This document shows positions 14,228 to 21,873 of a stretch of 64,000 nt of DNA, one piece after another; position 1 is the stretch's first letter, and every line of letters begins with the position of its first letter. This stretch comes from DSWT01 sp036845725 (lineage in GTDB: Bacteria > Chloroflexota > Anaerolineae > B4-G1 > SLSP01), in assembly GCA_036845725.1 (NCBI GenBank), contig DAIUDK010000001.1, positions 1 to 64,000 of the forward strand, read 5' to 3'. The translations under genes were made by a program, and so were the position numbers. The notes below the pieces were generated by a model, which worked only from the letters and a program-made list of their open reading frames with translations, searched no databases and was not told where the DNA came from.

Positions 14228-15283
14228 TTACGCATCCTGAGTCGTCGCTGCCCGGTAATGGATCTCCGGCAGATCGCGCAGCCGGGCGGCGGCTTGCTCC
14301 GGCGTCAGATCACGCTGTGCCTCGCCGAGCATCTCGTAGCCGACCATAAACTTCTTCACCGTCGCCGAACGCAGCAGCGGCGGGTAGAAGTGTACGTGCA
14401 ACTGCCAGTGGGTCGCGTCGTCCATATCACTCGGCGCGCCGTGCCAGCCCATCGAATAGGGGAACGATGTCTCAAAAAGGTTGTCGTACTTGACGAGCAA
14501 CCGCTTGAGTACCTGCGCCAGCGCCCCCCGTTCCACGTCATCAAGGTCGGGGAGACGCAGCACGTGGCGGCGCGGCAGCAGCAACACTTCAAACGGCCAG
14601 ACGGCCCAGTAGGGGACCACCGCCAGCCAATGTGCGTTTTCGACGACGATGCGCACGCCCTCCGCTGCCTCCAGATCCGCATAGACGACCAGCATTGGCT
14701 CCCCGTGCGCTTCGAAGTACGCGCGCTGCTCGCGTTCCTCTTTGGCCGGCTCGTTGGGCAGCGCGCTCCCGGCCCAGATTTGCCCGTGCGGATGCGGATT
14801 CGATGATCCCATGATCGCGCCGCGATTCTCGAAGACTTGCACCCAGCGGTACTGCTGTGCCAGTTCGGTCGTCTGCTCGGCCCACACATCGATGACGGTG
14901 CGGATGTCCGCCACGGGCATCTCCGCCAACGTCAGATCATGGCGCGGGGAGAAGCAAATCACGCGGCTCGTGCCGCGCGCCGTTTCGGCCCGCAACAGAG
15001 GATGCTGGTGAACCGCCACATCCGGTGTATCGGGCAGCAACGCCGCGAAGTCGTTGGTGAACACGAACGTGCTGGTGTACGCCGGGTTCGTCATGCCACC
15101 GGCCCGCACGTTGCCGGGGCATAGATAACAGCCGGGATCGTAGCTGGGGCGCTCCTCGTGCGGCGGGCGTTCCACCTGGCCCTTCCATGGGCGTTTGGTG
15201 CGGTGCGGCGAAACCAGAACCCAATCGCCGGTCAGTGGGTTGTACCTCCGGTGCGGATGTTCTGTGGGATTGAAGGTGTTCAA
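14228..15283 (-). CDS. galT: Galactose-1-phosphate uridylyltransferase
   Basis: Transfers UMP between UDP-glucose and galactose-1-phosphate in the Leloir pathway. About 351 aa. The catalytic HPHGQIW motif follows GAIMGSSNP, the substrate-binding RRYNPLTGDWVLVSPHR is at the N-terminus, the zinc-type CYLCPGN is present, and WQLHVHFYPPLLRS closes the C-terminal lobe. I prefer the TTG at 15283 because GAGGAG lies 6 bases upstream; a GTG at 15301 in the same frame has no ribosome binding site. It is followed after 6 bp by the response-regulator remnant, so the three genes may be cotranscribed without functional relation. No galK or galE is in the window. Confidence 0.93.
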   Translation of the reverse strand: MNTFNPTEHPHRRYNPLTGDWVLVSPHRTKRPWKGQVERPPHEERPSYDPGCYLCPGNVRAGGMTNPAYTSTFVFTNDFAALLPDTPDVAVHQHPLLRAETARGTSRVICFSPRHDLTLAEMPVADIRTVIDVWAEQTTELAQQYRWVQVFENRGAIMGSSNPHPHGQIWAGSALPNEPAKEEREQRAYFEAHGEPMLVVYADLEAAEGVRIVVENAHWLAVVPYWAVWPFEVLLLPRRHVLRLPDLDDVERGALAQVLKRLLVKYDNLFETSFPYSMGWHGAPSDMDDATHWQLHVHFYPPLLRSATVKKFMVGYEMLGEAQRDLTPEQAAARLRDLPEIHYRAATTQDA

Positions 15284-15408
15284 TGATAACTCCTCGATCA
15301 CAACTGATAACTATCCAATATTATAACCTGATATTGTCTTTATGCATATTCGCGCACCATCCAGAATGCTCACACGTAGAATAAGAGACTTCCGCAGTCC
15401 TGGATTTA

Positions 15409-15417
15409 TGGTATAAT
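15409..15417 (+). promoter_or_regulatory. Extended -10 promoter for tRNA genes
   Basis: TGGTATAAT is an extended -10 element 14 bases before the tRNA-Gly gene. No good -35 box is visible at 16-18 bp spacing. It probably drives both tRNA genes. Confidence 0.55.
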
Positions 15418-15430
15418 GTCCCCTGTAAGC

Positions 15431-15501
15431 GCGGGCGTGGCTTAACGGTAAAGCCTTGGCCTTCCAAGCCAATGATACGGGTTCGATCCCCGTCGCCCGC
15501 T
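15431..15501 (+). tRNA. tRNA-Gly (TCC)
   Basis: Acceptor stem GCGGGCG pairs with CGCCCGC (15494-15500), with discriminator T at 15501. The anticodon loop CTTCCAA, between TTGGC and GCCAA, gives anticodon TCC. The T arm contains GTTCGATCC. The 3' CCA is not encoded. It lies 5 bp before a second, intron-containing tRNA. Confidence 0.95.
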
Positions 15502-15506
15502 CTCAT

Positions 15507-15831
15507 GGGCCCATAGCTCAAGGGTTAGAGCAGCCGGCTTCGCTCGGCGGGGTAGCTAAGTCCAATCGATATGTTACCTTCGTCAAGGGGGCGGCTTATC
15601 GGGAAACTGGTAAGTGTTTACCTGTCAAATTCGGGGAAGCCTAAGCCATCGCGGTATGGTAATCCCGAGCCAAGCCCACGTCGGTGGGAAGGTGTAGAGA
15701 CTGGACGGCAGGCACCCACGGTCTTCAGCCAGGGTGAAGGGACAGTCCAGCCCACGAACTCGAAAGAGGCGGCGAAAGTCGTAGGGGGATGCATAACCGG
15801 TCGGTTCCAGGTTCGAATCCTGGTGGGCCCA
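15507..15831 (+). tRNA. tRNA with CAT anticodon (probably tRNA-Ile2), interrupted by a group I intron
   Basis: Exon 1 is 15507-15539 and exon 2 is 15792-15831; joined they give a 73-nt tRNA. Acceptor GGGCCCA/TGGGCCC, D stem GCTC/GAGC, anticodon stem GCCGG/CCGGT with loop CTCATAA, T stem CCAGG/CCTGG with TTCGAAT. The anticodon CAT plus the GAGCAG...CGGCTCATAACCG context resembles lysidine-modified tRNA-Ile2 more than elongator Met. G1-C72 rules out the initiator. The discriminator is A and CCA is not encoded. The intron separates U33 from C34, so the whole anticodon is in exon 2. Confidence 0.88.
15540..15791 (+). ncRNA. Group I self-splicing intron (252 nt, no ORF)
   Basis: Exon 1 ends in U, and the intron ends in G directly before CATAACC, as group I chemistry requires. 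Core elements in order: P/P4 ATTCGGGGAAGCCTAAG (15629-15645), Q AATCCCGAGCCAAGCCC (15661-15677), R GTGTAGAGACTGGACGGCAG (15692-15711), and S GGGACAGTCCAG (15739-15750). The P7 pairing GACTG (15699-15703) with CAGTC (15743-15747) is exact. The P4 strands UUCGGG/CCCGAG also pair. The sequence style matches the IC3 subgroup of cyanobacterial tRNA-Leu introns. A P1 with CC(G)GCU against GGCGG is possible but bulged. There is no homing endonuclease. Confidence 0.88.
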
Positions 15832-15899
15832 CTTGAATCCGTAGATGACGGCCTGGCGGTACGCAGGCCGTTTGTCATGTCAGAAAGAAAGAGGTTGGT

Positions 15900-16985
15900 A
15901 TGGATAGCGAGCACATGTTGGCGCGATTGGGTGCGGTCGAGACACGGTTCGATGAGTTGACACGCCTGTTGGCCGATCCCGCTGTCGCGCAGGATTACGA
16001 AAAAGTGGCCGGATACGCCAAAGAGCGCGCGGACCTGGAAGAGACGGTTAGCATCTACCACCGTTACAGGCAGGTTGAAGCGGAATACGCCGCTGCCGAG
16101 GAAATGCTGGCAGACGCGGACGAGGACATCCGCGCGATGGTAGAAGAAGAATTGCCCCGGCTGGAAGCGGAACGGGAAACGCTGGAACAGCAATTGCGCC
16201 AGTTGCTTGTTCCCAAAGACCCACGCGACGAACGGGACGTCATCGTGGAAATCCGCGCGGGTGCAGGGGGCGACGAAGCCGGTCTGTTCGCCGCCGATCT
16301 GCTGCGTATGTACACCCGCTACGCCGAACGCCAGGGGGGCTGGAAAACCGAGTTAATCAGCGAGAACCGCACCGGCATCGGCGGCTACAAGGAAGTAGTC
16401 TTCACAGTAAAGGGGAAAGGCGTGTACTCGCGCCTCAAGTTTGAGAGCGGCGTACATCGCGTGCAGCGCGTCCCCGTCACCGAGTCCAGCGGGCGCATCC
16501 ACACCTCCACCGTCACTGTGGCGGTGCTGCCGGAAGTGGATGACGTGGAAATCCACATCGACCCCAAGGACCTGGAAATCGATACCTACGGCTCCTCCGG
16601 CCCCGGCGGACAGCATATGCAGAAGAATGAGACCGCCATCCGCATCACCCACAAGCCCACGGGGATGGTGGTGGCATGCGAAAGCGAGCGCTCGCAAATG
16701 CAGAACAGGTTACGCGCGATGAGCGTTCTCCGCGCCCGGCTCTTCGAAGCCGAGCAGGCCAAACAGGACGCTGAAATCGATGAGGCCCGTCGTTCCCAGG
16801 TAGGGACGGGCGAACGCAGCGAGAAAGTGCGCACGTACAACTATCCGCAGAACCGCGTGAGCGACCACCGCGTCGGGTTGAACTCGTACAACCTGCCCGC
16901 CGTGATGGATGGCGACATCGACGACTTCATCGATGCGCTGACATTGGATGAGCAAACCCGCCGTTTAGCGGCGGCGGGAGCCTGA
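15900..16985 (+). CDS. prfA: Peptide chain release factor 1
   Basis: Terminates translation at UAA and UAG. 361 aa, normal length. The codon-recognition tripeptide PVT lies in QRVPVTESSGRIHTS, typical of RF1 (RF2 has SPF). The peptidyl-tRNA hydrolysis motif GGQ is in SSGPGGQHMQKNETA. The N-terminal coiled-coil is intact (ETVSIYHRYRQVEAEYAAAEE). The ATG at 15900 follows an AGAAAGAAAGAGG purine stretch. The usual methyltransferase partner prmC is not next to it; a very strong terminator follows instead. It begins 68 bp after the intron-containing tRNA and may share its transcript. Confidence 0.97.
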   Translation: MDSEHMLARLGAVETRFDELTRLLADPAVAQDYEKVAGYAKERADLEETVSIYHRYRQVEAEYAAAEEMLADADEDIRAMVEEELPRLEAERETLEQQLRQLLVPKDPRDERDVIVEIRAGAGGDEAGLFAADLLRMYTRYAERQGGWKTELISENRTGIGGYKEVVFTVKGKGVYSRLKFESGVHRVQRVPVTESSGRIHTSTVTVAVLPEVDDVEIHIDPKDLEIDTYGSSGPGGQHMQKNETAIRITHKPTGMVVACESERSQMQNRLRAMSVLRARLFEAEQAKQDAEIDEARRSQVGTGERSEKVRTYNYPQNRVSDHRVGLNSYNLPAVMDGDIDDFIDALTLDEQTRRLAAAGA

Positions 16986-16991
16986 TTTTCC

Positions 16992-17036
16992 AGGAGGATT
17001 TTTGTGGCGGGCAATGCCCGCCACAAAAATCCTCCC
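16992..17036. terminator. Perfect long hairpin, bidirectional terminator
   Basis: AGGAGGATTTTTGTGGCGGGC pairs with its full complement across a 3-base loop (AAT at 17013-17015). It lies between convergent prfA and trpB2. The stem is about 20 bp without mismatch, unusually long for a terminator. Confidence 0.8.
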
Positions 17037-17071
17037 TTTACCTCTAATCCCGCAAGGGTATTGTACCCCCG

Positions 17072-18436
17072 CTATTCAACAACTTTGGGCAATTTCTCCA
17101 ACGCGCGCTCGATCTGCGCCTCTTCGAGTTGGTAATCCGTCAAGGATTGGCGATGATATGCGTCATACGACGCGAGGTCAAAGTCCCCATGTCCGCTGGC
17201 GTTGAAGAGAATGGTCTTCGCCTCACCGGATGCTTTGCAGGCCAGTGCCTCATCCATCGTCGCTTTGACAGCATGGGCAGTTTCCGGCGCAACGATGAAG
17301 CCCTCCGCCTGCGCGAAGCTCTGCGCCGCATCGAAGACCTCGAGTTGGTGGTAGGCGCGCGCTTCGGCGTATCCCTGTTGCAATAACGCGCAGATGCTCG
17401 ACGCCATCCCGTGATAGCGCAGGCCGCCGGCGTGAACAGGCGCAGGGATGAAGTCGTGACCGACGGTGCGCATCTTCACCACCGGGCCGGTCTTGGCCGT
17501 GTCGCCCCAGTCGTAGGCGTAGACACCGCGCGTCATACTGGGGCAGGCCGTGGATTCCACGAAGATCGCTCGCATATCCGGCTTGTTGCCATTGAGCTTA
17601 TCCCGCATAAAGGGGAAGATCAGGCCGGCCGCGTTACTGCCGCCACCCGCACAGCCGATAAGGATATCCGGATAATCACCCGCCATCTCCATCTGCTTCA
17701 TCGCTTCCAAGCCGATGACGGTCTGGTGCAGCAGCACGAAGTTCACCACGCTGCCGAGCGAGTACTTGTACCCCGGATGGGTGACGGCGTACTCAATCGC
17801 CTCGCTGATGGCAATGCCCAGGCTGCCCGGCGATTCGGGGTCCTGCGCCAGGATTGCCCGGCCCGCGTGCGTCTCGCTGCTCGGGCTCGGCACGACAGTC
17901 CCGCCCCACGTCTCCATCATAATGCGGCGGTAGGGCTTCTGCTGGAAGCTGACCGACACCATAAAGACCTTACATTTCAACCCAAAAAGGTTGGTGGCGA
18001 AGCTCAACGCACTGCCCCACTGCCCGGCACCGGTCTCGGTGGCGAAGCCTTCCAGCCCTTCCTGCTTGCCGTAATAGCACTGCGCGACGGCGGTATTTGG
18101 CTTGTGGCTTCCCGCCGGGCTGACACCTTCCCACTTGTAGTAAATCTTGGCGGGCGTGTCCAGCGCCTTCTCCCAACGGTGCGCCCGGTAGAGCGGCGCG
18201 GGTCGCCACATTCTCAGCACATCCGCCACTTCATCGGGAATCTCGATAAAGCGCTCGGTGCTGACTTCTTGGGCGATCAGGGCTGCCGGGAAAATGGGCG
18301 CCAGATCGTCCGGGCCGAGTAGTTCCAACGTGGCCGGGTGGCGATAGGGCGGCGGTGGCGACTTCATGTCCGCGATGATGTTGTACCAATGGGTCGGCAT
18401 TTCACTTTCTTGTAACACGTACTTATACTGTCTCAT
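17072..18436 (-). CDS. trpB: TrpB2-type tryptophan synthase beta-like PLP enzyme
   Basis: Converts indole and serine (or O-phosphoserine) to tryptophan, fold type II PLP enzyme. 454 aa, longer than canonical TrpB (about 400), as typical for the TrpB2 branch. The PLP lysine is in GSHKPNTA; ETGAGQWGSA is the substrate-carboxylate loop and GCAGGGSNAAG binds the PLP phosphate. TrpB2 usually lacks an adjacent trpA, and none is here. The ATG at 18436 has AAGGAGG 7 bases upstream. It is the third gene after the Trp T-box, trpS and an ATPase gene, all on this strand, so it may respond to tryptophanyl-tRNA charging. The strong terminator at 16992-17036 ends the unit. Confidence 0.93.
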   Translation of the reverse strand: MRQYKYVLQESEMPTHWYNIIADMKSPPPPYRHPATLELLGPDDLAPIFPAALIAQEVSTERFIEIPDEVADVLRMWRPAPLYRAHRWEKALDTPAKIYYKWEGVSPAGSHKPNTAVAQCYYGKQEGLEGFATETGAGQWGSALSFATNLFGLKCKVFMVSVSFQQKPYRRIMMETWGGTVVPSPSSETHAGRAILAQDPESPGSLGIAISEAIEYAVTHPGYKYSLGSVVNFVLLHQTVIGLEAMKQMEMAGDYPDILIGCAGGGSNAAGLIFPFMRDKLNGNKPDMRAIFVESTACPSMTRGVYAYDWGDTAKTGPVVKMRTVGHDFIPAPVHAGGLRYHGMASSICALLQQGYAEARAYHQLEVFDAAQSFAQAEGFIVAPETAHAVKATMDEALACKASGEAKTILFNASGHGDFDLASYDAYHRQSLTDYQLEEAQIERALEKLPKVVE

Positions 18437-18453
18437 TTCCACTCCTCCTTAGC

Positions 18454-18490
18454 TTGGTGATTGGTAACTGTTTACCGATTACTGATTACT
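18454..18490 (-). repeat. Word-like repeat between AAA ATPase gene and trpB2
   Basis: On the minus strand it reads GTAATCAGTAATCGGTAAAC then AGTTACCAATCACC, a run of about 7-bp units of AGTAATC/AGTTACC type. It overlaps the end of the ATPase gene and ends just before the trpB2 ribosome binding site. Confidence 0.6.
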
Positions 18491-19201
18491 CGCAAGATAT
18501 GCGCCACGGTCGGTAAAGAACTGCTTGTAGATGCGATAATGCGCGGTTTCTTCGTAAGTCACCTCCTCGATATGCCCCTCATCGAAGCTGAAAATTTGCG
18601 CGTCCGGGTATGCCAGCAGAATCGGCGAATGGGTGGCGATGATGAACTGCGCCTGTCCGCTTGCCGCCAAAAACTGCAACATTTTCAAGAACTTGATCTG
18701 GCTCGCGGGCGAGAGCGCCGCCTCCGGTTCATCCAAAAAATACAACCCTTTCATGTGATAGCGGCCCTGGAAATAGGTGAACATCCCCTCTCCATGCGAG
18801 AGGGTGTTGAGCAGATGACCGCCCTGGTAGGCCAGCCGTCCGGGATCGCACAAGGCCGCGTCGTCGAGAAAGTCGACCATCTCCTGGAAGGTTTCGGCGC
18901 GGAAGAGCGAGCCGGGGACATGCCCGTTGGCCCACGTCACGTCGATGAAATCCACCAGCCGGTCGGCGAAGGGGTTGTCGTAGCCCGCGCGGCGCTTTAC
19001 TTTGTCCCAGATGTGGACGCCGCACTTGCGCGTCAACGCCTCCAACAACGTGGACTTCCCCGATCCGTTTTCGCCCACGAAAAAGGCCACCGGCTTTTTC
19101 AAGGCCAACGCCACCGTCCGCCGCAGGGTCGGGATGTTGAACGGGTAGTACCGGTCGGTCGGGTAACATTCGCTGTGCAACTTCACCTGGGTGATGTACA
19201 T
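18479..19201 (-). CDS. AAA/ABC-type predicted ATPase
   Basis: 240-aa soluble ATPase. Walker A is FVGENGSGKSTLLEAL (residues about 40-55), signature-like LSHGEGMFTYF, Walker B GLYFLDEPEAALSP, and the H-loop in QFIIATHSPILLAYPDA. The pattern matches the small predicted ATPases related to SMC/ABC folds (COG3910-like). It lacks any membrane segment or partner nuclease, so transport and OLD-type defence are both unsupported. Between trpS and trpB2 on one strand. The last residues (ASNQ) are encoded by repeat-like sequence TACGAGTAATCAG, suggesting that the repeat supplied the stop codon. Confidence 0.8.
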   Translation of the reverse strand: MYITQVKLHSECYPTDRYYPFNIPTLRRTVALALKKPVAFFVGENGSGKSTLLEALTRKCGVHIWDKVKRRAGYDNPFADRLVDFIDVTWANGHVPGSLFRAETFQEMVDFLDDAALCDPGRLAYQGGHLLNTLSHGEGMFTYFQGRYHMKGLYFLDEPEAALSPASQIKFLKMLQFLAASGQAQFIIATHSPILLAYPDAQIFSFDEGHIEEVTYEETAHYRIYKQFFTDRGAYLASNQ

Positions 19202-19222
19202 ATCTTCCCCCTTACAAATCGC

Positions 19223-19283
19223 CTCAACAGATCGAACGGATTAAACGGAAAAATATCCGGTAAATTCCGCTGAATCCGTTGAG
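19223..19283. repeat. CAACGGATT-type palindromic repeat, copy 1
   Basis: Starts CTCAACAGATCGAACGGATT and ends AATCCGTTGAG, so the outer 11 bases form inverted arms interrupted by an insertion. It lies between trpS and the ATPase gene. Related copies are at 21807-21855 and 51868-51899. Confidence 0.65.
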
Positions 19284-19321
19284 AAAATCTTTCTCGTCCA
19301 ATCGCTTTTCAATCACCAGTC

Positions 19322-20383
19322 CTATGCAAGCAGACTGAACGCGGCGCCGGTCTGCAAGGCGGCGCGCAGGCGCGGGCCGGTCAGTCCCATGGCGTCGTAG
19401 ACCATGGCCATCGTCTGACGCGCCTGGGCCTGCATTTTGCGCGTACCTTCTACCAGCACTTCTTCGACCATGCCCGGCTGCTGCGCGTAGGTCGCCCGGC
19501 GCTCGCGGATCGGGTCGAGGAAGGCGTTGATGGCGCGGGCCAGTTTGCGCTTCACCTCCACGTCGCCCACCTTGCCCAGGCGATAGCGGTCTTTGAGATC
19601 GTTCACCTCATCCACATCGGGATTGAAGGCGTCGTGGTAGATGAAAACCGGGTTGCCCTCAACCGTGCCGGGGATGTCGGCGCGGATGCGGTTGGGATCG
19701 GTGTACATCGTGCGCACCTTCTCCTCCACCGTCTTGGCGTCGTCCGAGAGCATAATGGCGTTACCGAGTGACTTGCTCATCTTTGACTGCCCGTCGGTCC
19801 CCACCAGCGTCGGCACGTCGCCGATGAGCGCGTCCGGGAGCGGGAACACCTCCGCCTCGTAGAGACGGTTGAAGCGGCGCGCGATCTCGCGAGTGATCTC
19901 GACGTGCGCCTCGTTATCCTTGCCCACCGGCACGAGATGCGCGCGCGGCAGCAGAATGTCCGCCGCCTGCAGTACGGGATAGCCGACCAGGCCGAACGGC
20001 ACCGTCTCGTCGTCCATATTGGCGGCGCGCGCCATGTCCTTGATGCTCGGCAGCCGCGTCAGCCGGGGCACTGTTACCAGATCGCCGAAGAGAAGGGTCA
20101 ACTCGAACGTCTCCGGCAGCGCCGATTGCAAGAAGATGACGCTCTTCTCCGGGTCGATGCCCACCGCCAGATAGTCGAGCACCACGTCGTAGATATTCTG
20201 TTCCAACGCCAGGACGTGCTCCTTCTCCGGCCTGGTGGTGAGTGTGTGCAAGTCGGCAATGATGAAGTAGCACTCGTAGGCATCCTGCAGCGCCACGCGG
20301 TTCTGCAAACTGCCCACGTAATGTCCCAGATGCAGCTTCCCGGTAGGACGATCTCCAGTCAAAATACGTTTCTTCTGTTCCAT
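19322..20383 (-). CDS. trpS: Tryptophanyl-tRNA synthetase
   Basis: Class Ic aminoacyl-tRNA synthetase, 353 aa, dimeric in the family. HIGH-type motif KLHLGHYVG at residues 17-25 after TGDRPTG, and KMSKS in GQSKMSKSLGNAI. The GxDQ-like region is DNEAHVEITREIARRFN. The start ATG has GAGGAG upstream. A complete T-box leader with a TGG specifier precedes it, so its expression rises when tRNA-Trp is uncharged. Downstream, 120 bp away, is the ATPase gene and then trpB2. Confidence 0.97.
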   Translation of the reverse strand: MEQKKRILTGDRPTGKLHLGHYVGSLQNRVALQDAYECYFIIADLHTLTTRPEKEHVLALEQNIYDVVLDYLAVGIDPEKSVIFLQSALPETFELTLLFGDLVTVPRLTRLPSIKDMARAANMDDETVPFGLVGYPVLQAADILLPRAHLVPVGKDNEAHVEITREIARRFNRLYEAEVFPLPDALIGDVPTLVGTDGQSKMSKSLGNAIMLSDDAKTVEEKVRTMYTDPNRIRADIPGTVEGNPVFIYHDAFNPDVDEVNDLKDRYRLGKVGDVEVKRKLARAINAFLDPIRERRATYAQQPGMVEEVLVEGTRKMQAQARQTMAMVYDAMGLTGPRLRAALQTGAAFSLLA

Positions 20384-20445
20384 ATAAGGCCTCCTCGAAT
20401 TAGTCGAATGTCGAAAGTTTTCATCCGTTCAATCCATTGACAGAC

Positions 20446-20785
20446 AACAAAAAACGCCCATCCCTCTGCGGGACGAGCGTTTGAATGCCCGTGGTGCCAC
20501 CCGGCTTAGGCGCTTGCTCCAAAACAAAAACGCGCTGTGATAAGCGCGTCCGTGAATCAAGCCAGCCTCACTCTTGCGAGCACGGTCTTGCGACGATGCC
20601 CTGCGCTCTGATAACGGTAGCGTTTCCGGCCCGGACTACTTGCGGCAGGACAATCCTTGTCCAGCTTTCGGCGGGCGGCTTCTGGGTCCATTCGGTATCG
20701 GCGCTGGTACCGGACTCACACCTTGCTCCGGCTCTCTGCAACCCCGCTCTGATACGTACTCTTCCCGATCACAGCCTTTAACGCT
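20446..20785 (-). promoter_or_regulatory. T-box riboswitch (tRNA-Trp) upstream of trpS
   Basis: On the minus strand, the T-box sequence GGGTGGCACCACGGG (20488-20502) precedes a terminator hairpin AAACGCTCGTCCC / GGGATGGGCGTTT followed by a T run (about 20449-20482). Stem I contains AGAGAGCCGG and, in the specifier loop, GAATGGACC; TGG at 20688-20690 matches tryptophan, in agreement with the gene controlled. The leader is about 400 nt from promoter to start codon. Uncharged tRNA-Trp would stabilise the antiterminator. Confidence 0.93.
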
Positions 20786-20789
20786 TTCT

Positions 20790-20817
20790 ATTTAACCACG
20801 AACCGGGGAAATGTCAA
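20790..20817 (-). promoter_or_regulatory. Promoter of the trpS T-box leader
   Basis: On the minus strand TTGACA (20812-20817) is followed after 16 bases by TTAAAT (20790-20795). Consensus -35 and a weaker -10 just upstream of the T-box 5' stem. Confidence 0.6.
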
Positions 20818-20907
20818 ATCGAACGCAGTTGTTGCGCTGACCGGTGAACTGGTAGCTCGTCGGCGTAGCACCGCCCGTGAAACGCGTTCTCTTTAGAGAC
20901 GAACCGT

Positions 20908-21261
20908 TCAGCGCAGTGGCAGGTACCGCACTTGCCCTTCCCACTCGCCATCCAGACTACATTCGGCTAACAACAGGATATCTTCAATCGCAACGCCAAT
21001 CGGGACAGTATGCGGCACTTCGAACACACCCGGCATCGGCTTGCCGGCGGAGACACGCGCGTAGGCGTAATGCGTGAGGGTAGAGACGTCGTGCGTCAGC
21101 AGTACCCGTCCTTCTTGTGCTGCCCATTCCAGCACAGTGGGATCATCCGCGCCGGATAAGCCGCTATCTTGCACGCGCACAATGTCCAGCTCCGGCGCGC
21201 GACGCCACAATCCGCGCACGATACGGTTATCGAAGTTTTCGTCAGCGGCCAGACGTAACAT
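20908..21261 (-). CDS. DUF5615 PIN-like toxin
   Basis: 117-aa protein starting MLRLAADENFDNRIVRGL. The N-terminal LAADENFD, then D-rich VRVQDSGLSGADDPTVLEWA and RVLLTHDVSTL are the acidic signature of PIN-like DUF5615 proteins, expected to bind a metal and cut RNA. The start at 21261 is the first Met of the domain and overlaps the upstream DUF433 gene by 20 bp, the normal toxin-antitoxin arrangement. Near-cognate pairs of this kind are common and mobile in Chloroflexota and Cyanobacteria. Toxicity is inferred, not shown. Confidence 0.82.
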   Translation of the reverse strand: MLRLAADENFDNRIVRGLWRRAPELDIVRVQDSGLSGADDPTVLEWAAQEGRVLLTHDVSTLTHYAYARVSAGKPMPGVFEVPHTVPIGVAIEDILLLAECSLDGEWEGQVRYLPLR

Positions 21262-21610
21262 CGTTAGGCGAACGGCGCGCCAACAGGCGATCGCGGATAC
21301 CCTGGGAGGCGTAGCGGGCTTCGTTAGATTCGCGCACCGCCTGGGCTTGCTGGCGTCGGCGCTGCAAGTAGGTGTCCACCTCCGCCTGGCGTTGGAGATA
21401 ATAACCAAGCACAGCGTAAACGTCCGCCAGATTCAGAGTCGGATACTGGTAGACGATCTCTTCCGCCGTCGCGCCTTCCTCGAAAGCCGATACCACCGTG
21501 TCCAGAGTGACGCGCGTGTCGCCAACCCGTATCACGCCGTCAGCATCAGTGAACAACGGCGGCGGTTCGGCGACAATCGCCAAAGTCAGGCTGTCGGTAT
21601 CCAGTTCCAT
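21242..21610 (-). CDS. DUF433 antitoxin-like protein
   Basis: 122 aa. The DUF433 domain spans residues about 25-75: VIRVGDTRVTLDTVVSAFEEGATAEEIVYQYPTL in the sequence is the helix-turn-helix-like core, and LADVYAVLGYYL the last helix. The Arg-rich C-terminus (YLQRRRQQAQAVRESNEARY) probably wraps the toxin or binds DNA. It precedes and overlaps the DUF5615 gene. As antitoxin it should also repress its own promoter; the 260 bp upstream, which it shares with the glycosyltransferase gene on the other strand, shows no clear operator. Confidence 0.82.
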   Translation of the reverse strand: MELDTDSLTLAIVAEPPPLFTDADGVIRVGDTRVTLDTVVSAFEEGATAEEIVYQYPTLNLADVYAVLGYYLQRQAEVDTYLQRRRQQAQAVRESNEARYASQGIRDRLLARRSPNDVTSGR

Positions 21611-21806
21611 TGCGAATGCGTTCCTTTTTTCATAAGCGAGCTTTGCGCGTATTTGCTCCTATCATACCGCAAACCCGGGGAATTGTCTATAAGGAACAAT
21701 GGGGGGGTAAGCTCAATCTCGAAAATGCAAACGCCCCTTCGGTAAAACGATCCGTTGATTTGCTCCCTGCACCCCTTTCCTTCCTCCATAGTTGCGCTAT
21801 ACTTCT

Positions 21807-21855
21807 CTCAATCCGTTCAAATCCGGTGCAACCTTCGGTTGCCTGATCCGTTGAG
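21807..21855. repeat. CAACGGATT-type palindromic repeat, copy 2
   Basis: CTCAATCCGTTCAAATCCGG, then a small hairpin CAACCTTCGGTTG, then GATCCGTTGAG. It ends directly in front of the ribosome binding site (AGGGAGA) of the glycosyltransferase gene. Confidence 0.6.
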
Positions 21856-21873
21856 CCTTCAGGGAGATCGATT

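Noticed and set aside
15321..15521. Minus-strand ORF over tRNA-Gly
   Set aside because: Antisense to the tRNA; such frames are common over tRNA genes and show no family features.
15571..15960. 129-aa plus-strand frame covering intron and prfA start
   Set aside because: It runs through the group I intron core, the tRNA 3' exon and the prfA ribosome binding site; no coding character, no plausible start.
20485..20781. Plus-strand ORFs in the trpS leader
   Set aside because: They lie antisense to the T-box RNA and have no supporting features.
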